DNA of 41,935 nt from Acidobacteriota bacterium (GTDB taxonomy: Bacteria > Acidobacteriota > Terriglobia > Bryobacterales > Bryobacteraceae): NCBI GenBank assembly GCA_947470805.1, contig CANIVU010000082.1, positions 1-41,935 on the forward strand, given 5' to 3'. Positions 32,985 to 40,224 of the stretch are shown here, piece after piece; the stretch's first letter is position 1, and every line of letters starts with the position of its first letter. The position numbers were made by a program, and so were the translations under genes. The notes beneath the pieces are model-generated. The model saw only the letters and a program-made list of their open reading frames with translations, was not told the origin of the DNA and made no database searches.

Positions 32985-35399
32985 ATGACACAGGACCTCC
33001 GTTACGCCTTCCGCATGATCCGCCAGCACCCGTGGTTCTCCGCGGCCATCATCGCCACTCTCGCCCTCGGCATCGGCGTCAACACCACCGTCTTCACCCT
33101 CGTCAACGCCGTCCTCTTCAAACCTCTCCCCTTCCCCGGCGGCGATCGCCTCGTCATGGCCACCGCCACCAACCCCGCCCAGGGCCGCCAGCAGGTCTCC
33201 ATCTCCTACCCCGACCTCCGCGATATCCGCCAATCCTCCCAATCCTCCCAATCCTTCGAATACCTCGAAGCCATCAACAATCTCCCCGTCAACCTCAGTG
33301 AACGCGGCAATCCGCCGGAAAGATATCGCGGCACCCGCGTCACCAGCGGCATGTTCGCCATGCTCCACGTCCAACCCGTCCTCGGCCGCGCCCTTAACCC
33401 CGCCGACGAACGCGCCGGCGCCGAATCGGCCATGTGGATCGGCCACGGCGTCTGGAAAGACCGCTACGGCAAGGACCCCTCCATCATCGGCCGCTCGGTC
33501 CGCGTCAACGACAAATCCGCCGTCATCGCCGGAGTCATGCCCGATGGCTTCAAATTCCCCAACAACGAAGACATCTGGCTCAACGCCACCCCCACCGAAC
33601 AGCGAGACCGCCGCGACTTCACTATCGTCGCCATGCTCCGGCCCGGCATCTCCAAGGAATCCGCCCAAGCCGAACTCGACCTCACCGCCCGCCGCCTCGA
33701 ACAACAATTCCCCGACACCCACAAAGGCCACGGCATCGCTGTCAAAACCTTCCACGAAATGATGAACGGCGGCCCCATCCGCCTGATGTTCTCCCTTATG
33801 ATGGGCGCCGTCGCCTTCGTCCTACTAATTGCCTGCGCCAACGTCGCCAACATGCTCCTCAGCCGCGCCCTCTCCCGCCGCCGCGAAATCTCTATCCGCG
33901 TGGCCATGGGCGCCAGCCGCGGCCGCATCCTGCGCCAACTCCTTGTCGAAAGCGTCCTGCTCTCCATTCTCGGCGGCCTCATCGGCCTCGCCCTCTCCCA
34001 ATTCGCCATCGACGCCTTCTCCAACGCCGTCCAGAATGTCGGCAAACCCTACTGGATCACCTTCGAAATGAACTATGTGGTCTTCGCCTACTTCGCCGCC
34101 GTTTGCCTGCTTTCCGGCATCATCTTCGGCCTCATGCCAGCCCTCCAGGCCACCCGTGCCGACATGAACGAGACGCTCAAGGAAAGCGCCAAAAGCTCCG
34201 CCAACCGGCGCAGCGGCTATCTCTCCGGCGCGCTCGTCGTCTTCCAATTCACTCTCGCCGTCGTCCTTCTCAGTGCTGCCGGCCTCATGATCCGCAGCTT
34301 CCTCGCCGCCCAATCCGAGTTCGCCGGCATCCAGGCCGAACAGGTTCTCCACGCGCACTTGAACCTCCCCAGCGCCCGCTACCCCACTGCGGACTCCCGC
34401 CGCCAGTTCTACGAAAAACTACTCCCCCGCCTCGCCGCCCTCCCCGGCGCCCAATTGGCCTCCATGGTCTCCAACATCCCCGGTTCCGGCGCCGATTTCG
34501 ATAAGTTCGAAATCGCCGGCCACCCCATCCCAGAACACGAAAACCGCCCCACCGCCGGATTCATGACCGCCGCCCCCGGCTACTTCAAACTTCTGGGCCT
34601 GAATCTCATCCAGGGCCGCGATTTCGACACCTCCGACGGCCTCGCCGGCAAAAACACCGTCATTGTCAGCCGCGAATTCACCGCGAAATTCTTCCCCAAC
34701 CAGGACCCCACCGGCCAACGCATCCGCTTCTTCGACGAAAAGAAACAGCCCCGCGAATGGCTGACCATCATCGCCGTTTCCCCTGACATTCGCCAGTCCG
34801 ACCCGGGCCGCCCGCAAGCCGGCCCCATCGTCACCGTCCCCTACAACTGGGAGGGACAGGGCGGCATGGCACTCCTCATCCGTACCGCCGGCAACCCCGC
34901 GGCACTCTCCGCAGCCCTCCGCCGCGAAGTCCAACAGCTCGACGACGCCCTCCCCCTCTTCGACGTCGATACCCTCGAAAACAATCTCGCCCGCTCCCGC
35001 TGGCACCTCCGCGTCTTCGGCACGCTCTTCCTCGCCTTCGCAGTCATTGCCATGGGCATGGCCGCCGTCGGCATCTACGCCGTCATCGCCCACGCCACCT
35101 CGCAACGAACCCGCGAAATCGGTGTCCGCCTCGCCCTCGGCGCCGGCGCCGGTTCCATAGTGCGGCTAGTCCTCACTCGTGGCCTGGTCCAGATCGGAAT
35201 CGGCATGACTCTCGGCCTCGCCGCCGCCTTCTACCTCTGCCGCCTCATGGCGACGCTCCTCATCAACGTCACCCCGACAGACCCAATCACCTTTACCACC
35301 GTCGGCCTGACACTACTCACGGCCGGCCTCGCCGCCTGCCTCATCCCCGCCCGCCGCGCCGGCCGCCTCGACCCCCTCGAAGCCCTCCGCCACGAGTAG
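32985..35399 (+). CDS. second ADOP-type MacB/FtsX-like permease
   Basis: This 804-residue protein is a second member of the acidobacterial orphan permease type. It starts MTQDLRYAFRMIRQHPWFSAAIIATLALGIGVNTTVFTLVN, has a MacB periplasmic core (about 50-265), then LLIACANVANMLLSRALSRRREISIRVAMGA. A repeat of the module starts near residue 410 (YLSGALVVFQFTLAVVLLSAAGLMIRS), and it ends VIAHATSQRTREIGVRLALGAG ... RLDPLEALRHE. It has no ATPase neighbour. A 9-base triplication (33231-33257) encodes SQSSQS-like residues inside the first core. ATG at 32985 has no ribosome site, but fits the conserved start. Confidence 0.93.
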   Translation: MTQDLRYAFRMIRQHPWFSAAIIATLALGIGVNTTVFTLVNAVLFKPLPFPGGDRLVMATATNPAQGRQQVSISYPDLRDIRQSSQSSQSFEYLEAINNLPVNLSERGNPPERYRGTRVTSGMFAMLHVQPVLGRALNPADERAGAESAMWIGHGVWKDRYGKDPSIIGRSVRVNDKSAVIAGVMPDGFKFPNNEDIWLNATPTEQRDRRDFTIVAMLRPGISKESAQAELDLTARRLEQQFPDTHKGHGIAVKTFHEMMNGGPIRLMFSLMMGAVAFVLLIACANVANMLLSRALSRRREISIRVAMGASRGRILRQLLVESVLLSILGGLIGLALSQFAIDAFSNAVQNVGKPYWITFEMNYVVFAYFAAVCLLSGIIFGLMPALQATRADMNETLKESAKSSANRRSGYLSGALVVFQFTLAVVLLSAAGLMIRSFLAAQSEFAGIQAEQVLHAHLNLPSARYPTADSRRQFYEKLLPRLAALPGAQLASMVSNIPGSGADFDKFEIAGHPIPEHENRPTAGFMTAAPGYFKLLGLNLIQGRDFDTSDGLAGKNTVIVSREFTAKFFPNQDPTGQRIRFFDEKKQPREWLTIIAVSPDIRQSDPGRPQAGPIVTVPYNWEGQGGMALLIRTAGNPAALSAALRREVQQLDDALPLFDVDTLENNLARSRWHLRVFGTLFLAFAVIAMGMAAVGIYAVIAHATSQRTREIGVRLALGAGAGSIVRLVLTRGLVQIGIGMTLGLAAAFYLCRLMATLLINVTPTDPITFTTVGLTLLTAGLAACLIPARRAGRLDPLEALRHE

Positions 35400-35402
35400 G
35401 TG

Positions 35403-35720
35403 TCACACCAGCCAGTCCCCATCCGGCCGGGCCAACAACCACTCCAGCCACCCAGACGCCCGGCCAATCGGCAAGTCCGTACGAAGCTTGCACACAAACG
35501 GCAGTCCGATCAGTTGCTCCGCCGCCTCATCGGCACTCGCTGGTGCCAGCACACAACAGCACAGCCGGTCGCCCACAACAGCAATCGCCTGTAACCCAAA
35601 TCCGAATCCTCGTTCCGCCGCGGCGGTCGTCAGTCGCGCGGCCTCTGCCTCCGCCTCCGGGCGGAACCGAACAAGCAACCCGTCTCGCCACGCCAAATCC
35701 CCCCGCGTCACCCACGCCAA
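35403..35720 (-). CDS. hypothetical protein, unknown function
   Basis: This frame of 105 residues is convergent with the ADOP gene, 3 bases between the stops. It looks protein-like (AAERGFGFGLQAIAVVGDRLCCCVLAPASADEAAEQLIGLPFVCKLRTDLPIG), with a Cys-Cys-Cys strand and helices. The start is TTG at 35720, right after a stop, or an internal GTG at 35711; neither has a strong ribosome site. No family is recognised. It resembles a small SAV-like or heat-repeat-free domain in length only, so no function is suggested. Confidence 0.5.
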   Translation of the reverse strand: MAWVTRGDLAWRDGLLVRFRPEAEAEAARLTTAAAERGFGFGLQAIAVVGDRLCCCVLAPASADEAAEQLIGLPFVCKLRTDLPIGRASGWLEWLLARPDGDWLV

Positions 35721-35814
35721 TTCCCGCCGCTAGCCCTGACCATCCAGGAACTCCCGAAACACCGCCACCGCTTCCGCAAATACAGGCTCCACCCGCCTAA
35801 ACGACCAACGAAGC

Positions 35815-35837
35815 GGAGCCCGCCACAAGCGAGCCCC
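35815..35837 (-). terminator. possible terminator hairpin downstream of the small exported gene
   Basis: On the minus strand GGGGCTCGC and GCGGGCTCC pair over 9 bp (two G-T pairs) around TTGTG, about 20 bases after the stop at 35856. No T-tract follows, so it would be weak or dependent on a factor. Confidence 0.4.
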
Positions 35838-35855
35838 GCCCCGTCCCGTCAATAA

Positions 35856-36227
35856 TTACCATCGCCCGCCGCGATACGCCCGCTCCCCATCCCGCATCTC
35901 ATGCGAAATGGCCGCATCCAGCCGCAGACTCATCTCCATCAGCCGCTCCCGTTCCCGGTGCGACACGCCGAACCCGCTCCGGTTCGCACGCGCGGTTTCA
36001 AACCGCAACTCGCGCTCCATCGCCGACAGCCGCGAAGCCTCCCGGGGCGTAATCAGACCCATCCGCTCCCCGCGCATGATCCGCTCGGCGAAGTTCCGGG
36101 TCTCGCTCCGGACCACCCGGTCCTCCCCATACGCGGGCCCATAAGTGGCCCCGAATCCAGGACGGCCGCCATACCCCTGTGCCGCCAGTACCGCGCCAAA
36201 TGCGAAAGCGATCAATATCCGTGTCAT
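35856..36227 (-). CDS. small exported protein, first of two paralogs flanking the kinase
   Basis: This 123-residue protein has a signal peptide (MTRILIAFAFGAVLAAQG), a Gly/Tyr-rich spacer and a helical domain with NFAERIMRGERMGLITPREASRLSAMERELRFETARANRSGFGVSHRERERLMEMSLRLD cut into two LT/S-type turns. It ends MRDGERAYRGGRW. It is clearly related to the protein encoded at 38304-38657. The pattern of 'G-x-IT-PREA' turns is known from small periplasmic helical proteins of unknown function. ATG at 36227 has AGGAGG 7 bases upstream, and a sigma-54-type promoter lies at 36273-36289. Confidence 0.88.
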   Translation of the reverse strand: MTRILIAFAFGAVLAAQGYGGRPGFGATYGPAYGEDRVVRSETRNFAERIMRGERMGLITPREASRLSAMERELRFETARANRSGFGVSHRERERLMEMSLRLDAAISHEMRDGERAYRGGRW

Positions 36228-36272
36228 GGTGTTGCCTCCTGTTTTGTACTGCTTGACTACGCCTATATACAC

Positions 36273-36289
36273 TGCAATCCGCGCGCCAA
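36273..36289 (-). promoter_or_regulatory. sigma-54-type (-24/-12) promoter of the first paralog
   Basis: On the minus strand TTGGCGCGCGGATTGCA matches the sigma-54 consensus TTGGCACG-N4-TTGCA with one change (A to G). The GG and GC are at the required spacing. Transcription would start near 36262, giving a leader of about 35 bases with the AGGAGG site. A second, near-identical element serves the other paralog. Confidence 0.75.
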
Positions 36290-36381
36290 ACCAAAACCGT
36301 GCAAAAACACCAAAAACCCGCCAAAATCCATCAATTCCCCGGTGCAATCCATCCGCCCTGGCTGAAGTCCACCACCACCCG

Positions 36382-38199
36382 CTACAAACCGCTCATCCCT
36401 CCCACGCATCGAAATCCGATGTCCGGCGCCTCCGTCTCCGCCAACGCCCATCGTCGCCGCGATGCCCCCGCATCGTTCGGAATCGTCAACAAACTTCCCC
36501 CGCGGTGCACATATCCGTCGCCCCGCACCGGTCCTGTCGGATCCACGGCCGGGCTCAACTTGTAATAGTCGGCATCATAGAAGTCCGACACCCACTCATT
36601 CAAGCCACCGATCATGTCGAACAGCCCGAAACGGTTCGGCGCCTTCGTCCCCACCGGCGGATAATTGCCATCGTGTGCCTTCGTGTAAACCAGCAGGTCG
36701 TCCTGATAAATCCAGGCCACTTTTTCCAACGGTCCATACACAAGCCCCCGTGTTCCCGCCCTCGCCGCGTACTCCCACTCCGCCTCGGTCGGCAACCGCC
36801 CCCCGCTCCACGCACAAAACGCCGCCGCATTCCGGTGATTCACATAGCTGATCGGCATCCGCTCGTCCTTCCAGCCGTCCCGGCCGGTCCCAGCCTCCGG
36901 CATCTTCGCGCCCTTCTCCTTCACGTACCTCCGAAATGCACCTGCCGTCACCTCTGTCGCGCCCAACCAGAATCCCTTCTGGAATCGCACGGTGTGTCGA
37001 ACCTCATCGGAACTGCACATCTCCCCCGCCGAACACCCCATCGGGAACGATCCTGCCGGTATCCAAACATACGGCAATCCGTCTTTCGCCCCTCGTTGTG
37101 CCGACCCCGCCGGTGCCAGATCTACCGGGAATGTAGCCGCCTCGGCAACCTTCGGCGGCTCCGCCTGCTTTGCCTTCTCTAAAACGTCGATCACGGATCG
37201 GCGCGCTTCCTGGACAATCCTTTGCGGGTCCTGCTTCTGCGTGAAATACTCCGGCCGTTCAGGAATGACAGGCTCCGCCGGCCGTTTCTTCCAAACCAAC
37301 GCCCCCATCCCCGCCCCGCCAATCAGCACCAGTCCAATCACACCCGCCGCCCAAAGCGGATTCCACCTGCGCTCGCCGGGCGGGGCCGCCACAGCCTCCC
37401 CTCGCAACGCTCCGTCCAGCGCCGCCACAAACTCCCGGCACGTCCCATATCGTTCCGCCGGACGCTTCGCCATCCCGCGCCGCAATACCCGCGCTAACCC
37501 CGGCGCCAACTGTTCATCGCCCGGCTCCAAGTGCAGGATCTGGTAGAACATCGCCGCCACCGAATCGCCCCAAAAAGGCAACCGCTCAGTCAAAATTCGA
37601 AACGCCGTCACCGCCAACGCATATTGGTCCGATCGCCCGCTCACCCCTTCACCGCGCACCTGCTCCGGCGACAGGTAACTCGGCGTCCCCATCATCCCAT
37701 TCGTCTCAGTCCGCGCCGTCTCGTCCAGCAATTTCACGATCCCAAAATCGGCAACTTTAAACGACCCATCCCGGCGGATCAGGATATTGGCCGGCTTCAC
37801 ATCCCGGTGAACCAATCCTTGACTGTGCGCATAATCCAGCCCCTCGGCCACTTGTTGCAAACCCGCAAGGAGCGGTTCGGCGCGCCATCCGCTTCCCGGC
37901 GCCGTCGCCGCCTCCAACGTCATCCCATCCACAAACTCCATCGCCAGATACGGTACGCCCGCCGCTTCGCCGACTTGATAGATCGTAACGATATGCGGGT
38001 GCGACAACCGCGCCGCCGCCTTGGCTTCCCGGAACAATCGGGCTCGCAGCGACGCATGCTCCCCCTGCGAAAACTGACCAGCTAACTGCACCGTCTTGAT
38101 CGCCACATGACGCCCCAATTGCTCGTCCCGCGCCAGGTAGACAACCCCCATCGCGCCCCGCCCCAACTCCCGTTCAACCGTATAGTTGTCGAACTGCAT
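36382..38199 (-). CDS. membrane Ser/Thr protein kinase with extracytoplasmic SUMF1-like domain
   Basis: This 605-residue protein has a PASTA-less Hanks-type kinase domain at residues 6-265: glycine loop GRGAMG (13-18), Lys35 in VAIK, HRDVKPAN (131-138), DFG (151-153), MGTPSYLSPEQ and the APE-equivalent. One membrane segment lies at about 281-303. A linker (about 305-370) leads to a formylglycine-generating-enzyme-like (SUMF1) domain at about 376-602: VWIPAGSFPMG, GFWLGATEVTAGAFRRYV, LPTEAEWEYAARAG, FGLFDMIGGLNEWVSDF and VHRGGSLL ... IGFRCVGG. The cysteine pair of active FGE near the C-terminus is not present (SLLTIPNDAGASRRRW instead). It is probably a sensor kinase. Both flanking genes encode related small exported proteins on the same strand. 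Confidence 0.93.
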   Translation of the reverse strand: MQFDNYTVERELGRGAMGVVYLARDEQLGRHVAIKTVQLAGQFSQGEHASLRARLFREAKAAARLSHPHIVTIYQVGEAAGVPYLAMEFVDGMTLEAATAPGSGWRAEPLLAGLQQVAEGLDYAHSQGLVHRDVKPANILIRRDGSFKVADFGIVKLLDETARTETNGMMGTPSYLSPEQVRGEGVSGRSDQYALAVTAFRILTERLPFWGDSVAAMFYQILHLEPGDEQLAPGLARVLRRGMAKRPAERYGTCREFVAALDGALRGEAVAAPPGERRWNPLWAAGVIGLVLIGGAGMGALVWKKRPAEPVIPERPEYFTQKQDPQRIVQEARRSVIDVLEKAKQAEPPKVAEAATFPVDLAPAGSAQRGAKDGLPYVWIPAGSFPMGCSAGEMCSSDEVRHTVRFQKGFWLGATEVTAGAFRRYVKEKGAKMPEAGTGRDGWKDERMPISYVNHRNAAAFCAWSGGRLPTEAEWEYAARAGTRGLVYGPLEKVAWIYQDDLLVYTKAHDGNYPPVGTKAPNRFGLFDMIGGLNEWVSDFYDADYYKLSPAVDPTGPVRGDGYVHRGGSLLTIPNDAGASRRRWALAETEAPDIGFRCVGGMSGL

Positions 38200-38242
38200 C
38201 TTCCCCGGCTCTATCAGGCCCCTCCCAATATAGCCGAGTGCT

Positions 38243-38280
38243 CAATAAAACGCGGAGCCCGATCCCCTCGGACTCCGCGT
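38243..38280 (-). terminator. intrinsic terminator of the second paralog
   Basis: On the minus strand acgcggag and ctccgcgt (8 bp) with an inner CCGA/TCGG helix form a stable hairpin followed by TTTTATT. It lies between the paralog stop (38304) and the kinase start (38199), so the two genes are probably transcribed separately. Confidence 0.85.
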
Positions 38281-38303
38281 CAAAACACTCCAGCAAATCG
38301 CCA

Positions 38304-38657
38304 CTACCAGCGGCCGCGTGGACGCATCCGTTCGTCGTCCCGCATCTGCCGCGAGATCTCCCGGTCAAGACGCGCGCTCATCTCCGCCAGCCGGTTCTGC
38401 TCCCGGGGCGAAATGCCGTATCCGCTCCGGTACGCCTTTTCTGTCTCATAGCGCAGGTGCCGCTCCATATCCCACAACTTCCGCGCCTCACGGGGAGTAA
38501 TCAAACCCATTCGCTCGCCCCGCGTAATCCGCTCGGCGAAACCGTTCCCACGCACCCCGCGACCGTCGCTGTAACCGCCGCCCCCATACCCGGGCCGCCC
38601 GTAAGGCTGCGCCACCATCACCAACCCGAAAACCACACCCAGTACTAAGCGTTTCAT
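38304..38657 (-). CDS. small exported protein, second of two paralogs flanking the kinase
   Basis: This 117-residue protein has a signal peptide (MKRLVLGVVFGLVMVAQP), a Gly/Tyr-rich spacer and a helical domain with GFAERITRGERMGLITPREARKLWDMERHLRYETEKAYRSGYGISPREQNRLAEMSARLD, ending MRDDERMRPRGRW. About 60% of the last ~80 residues match the first paralog by eye. It starts at ATG 38657 with AGGAGG about 8 bases upstream. A near-perfect sigma-54-type promoter lies at 38690-38706. A terminator follows at 38243-38280. Confidence 0.88.
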   Translation of the reverse strand: MKRLVLGVVFGLVMVAQPYGRPGYGGGGYSDGRGVRGNGFAERITRGERMGLITPREARKLWDMERHLRYETEKAYRSGYGISPREQNRLAEMSARLDREISRQMRDDERMRPRGRW

Positions 38658-38689
38658 GGCATTTCCTCCTTGCCTACGCACAGTACAAT

Positions 38690-38706
38690 TGCAAGCCGCG
38701 TGCCAA
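38690..38706 (-). promoter_or_regulatory. sigma-54-type (-24/-12) promoter of the second paralog
   Basis: On the minus strand TTGGCACGCGGCTTGCA is an exact match to TTGGCACG-N4-TTGCA, followed by AATT as in the best examples. Transcription would start near 38680, about 23 bases before the ATG. Sigma-54 promoters need an AAA+ activator that binds upstream; none is encoded in this window. Confidence 0.82.
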
Positions 38707-38785
38707 ACCCAAGAATCAACAACTTACATCAAATCCACTAAACATCCACTGGCCGCAAACCACCACCACCGGCCGAAATACCGCC

Positions 38786-39058
38786 CTACACCACCGTCGA
38801 ACCCGCCACCGTCGCCACCACCGCCACGTTCCCCAACAAACCAGCCACGCTCAGCCACCGCAGCCGCTCCCGGCGCACCAGCGACATCGCCGATGACACC
38901 GCTCCCAGTAAACTCACCACCCCCATCGCCACGATTGCGAACACAACCAACGCAATCCGCCCCAGGTCTTCCGGCGAACTGGCATAGACAATCCAGCCGC
39001 TCGCAGCCACCGCCAGCGGCATCCCAATCGCGATGAGGTTCAAAAATGGTTTCGGCAT
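38786..39058 (-). CDS. small membrane protein of unknown function
   Basis: This 90-residue protein has three hydrophobic segments: about 7-26 (NLIAIGMPLAVAASGWIVYA), 34-57 (RIALVVFAIVAMGVVSLLGAVSSA) and 69-87 (LSVAGLLGNVAVVATVAGS). An RRERLR turn lies between the last two. I do not recognise the family. ATG at 39058 has TAGGT about 6 bases upstream. It is the first leftward gene before the paralog/kinase cluster and may belong to it, but the sigma-54 element lies between. Confidence 0.65.
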   Translation of the reverse strand: MPKPFLNLIAIGMPLAVAASGWIVYASSPEDLGRIALVVFAIVAMGVVSLLGAVSSAMSLVRRERLRWLSVAGLLGNVAVVATVAGSTVV

Positions 39059-39105
39059 CTTATACCTACACGCGCAGTCGCCGCCCCAAAAGCATCACAG
39101 CCCAT

Positions 39106-39117
39106 TAGAATAATTGC
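39106..39117 (+). promoter_or_regulatory. candidate -10 element of the gene at 39118
   Basis: TAGAAT (39106-39111) lies 6 bases before the ATG at 39118, so transcription would begin at the start codon. No Shine-Dalgarno sequence is present, so a leaderless mRNA is possible. The -35 region is poor. Confidence 0.35.
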
Positions 39118-40206
39118 ATGGCCGTTCCGCTTCTCCTTCGCTGGCCCAATCGCGAGCCAGCTCACGATGCGCTCCTCGCTCTCCTCAAGCCCGATCAAAT
39201 CCTCGGTTCCGGCCCCATTCCCAACGCCGTCACCAGCGGCCTCTGGCCCGGCATCCGCACGCCCGCCAAAAAGGGCGATGCCGACATCGCCAGCGCCTCC
39301 CGCGAACCCTGGGTCGATGCCAACGGCTATCTAGCCGCCTACCACCGCGCCCTCGGTAAACCCGCCCTCCTCGCCCACCAACACGAAGACGCCGAAAAGG
39401 GCGTCCCCTTCGACTCGCTCGAACTCGCCCTCATCGAAGCTCGCGTCAACGGTGGCAACTTCGTCCTCAACGTCGAACCCCGCTACCGCGCCGCCCTCCT
39501 CGCCAACGACGCCAAGGCCCTCGAAGCCTGGCACTCCCTCGCCCGCACCGCCGCCTGGCTCCGCGCCAACGAAGCTCTCTTCGCCCGCCCCACGCTCCCC
39601 TCCATCACCCAAATCGTCGAGCCCGGTGACGAAACCGCCGAACTCGCCAACCTCCTCTACCGCCGCGGCGCCAGCCCAGCCCTCACCACCCAGGTCCCCA
39701 AGCCCGATCCCAATCGCATCCAACTCCTCGTCGCCGCCAGCCTCAAAAAGCCTCCCGCCGGCCTCTACGAACACGCCTTCGCCGGCGCCACCGTCGTCAT
39801 CGATTACGCCCATCCCAAAGGCTGGAAAACCGTAAAAACGGACGAGGACCGTACCATCTACTCCCACGGCAAAGGCCAGGTCGTCGCCTACCACACCCCC
39901 ATCGGCGACCCCAGCGAATTCGCGCTCGACTGCATCGATCTCCTCACCCACCGCCGCCGCGCCGCCCGCCTCTGGAACGCCTCCGCCGCCATCCCTCTCG
40001 CCACCGCCGGCGGCCTGCTCCACATCATTCAATACGGCGGCCCCGTCGAAAATGAAATCCAGGCCCGTGTCCAGGGCATCTACAAATCCGCGACCCTGCT
40101 CCGCCCCGACGCGCCACCGCAGTCGCTCAAAATTTACCACCGCGGCACCACTACGGAAGTGTTCCCGCCCGCCGTCCGCCGCCTCGCTGTTGTACAGTTC
40201 CAATAA
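39118..40206 (+). CDS. conserved-looking protein of unknown function
   Basis: This 362-residue protein has no signal peptide. The first ~175 residues resemble the last part of a TIM-barrel (NGGNFVLNVEPRYRAALLANDAKALEAWHSLARTAAWLRANEALF), and the second part is a mixed alpha/beta domain with a dominant strand GATVVIDYAHPKGWKTV and an Ig-like tail (IPLATAGGLLHIIQYGGPVENEIQARVQGIY). It may be a glycosidase-like or polysaccharide-associated protein, but no active site is clear. It is followed 18 bases later by the DUF362 gene, and both may share a transcript. Confidence 0.75.
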   Translation: MAVPLLLRWPNREPAHDALLALLKPDQILGSGPIPNAVTSGLWPGIRTPAKKGDADIASASREPWVDANGYLAAYHRALGKPALLAHQHEDAEKGVPFDSLELALIEARVNGGNFVLNVEPRYRAALLANDAKALEAWHSLARTAAWLRANEALFARPTLPSITQIVEPGDETAELANLLYRRGASPALTTQVPKPDPNRIQLLVAASLKKPPAGLYEHAFAGATVVIDYAHPKGWKTVKTDEDRTIYSHGKGQVVAYHTPIGDPSEFALDCIDLLTHRRRAARLWNASAAIPLATAGGLLHIIQYGGPVENEIQARVQGIYKSATLLRPDAPPQSLKIYHRGTTTEVFPPAVRRLAVVQFQ

Positions 40207-40224
40207 TGAAGGGTTCACCACACC

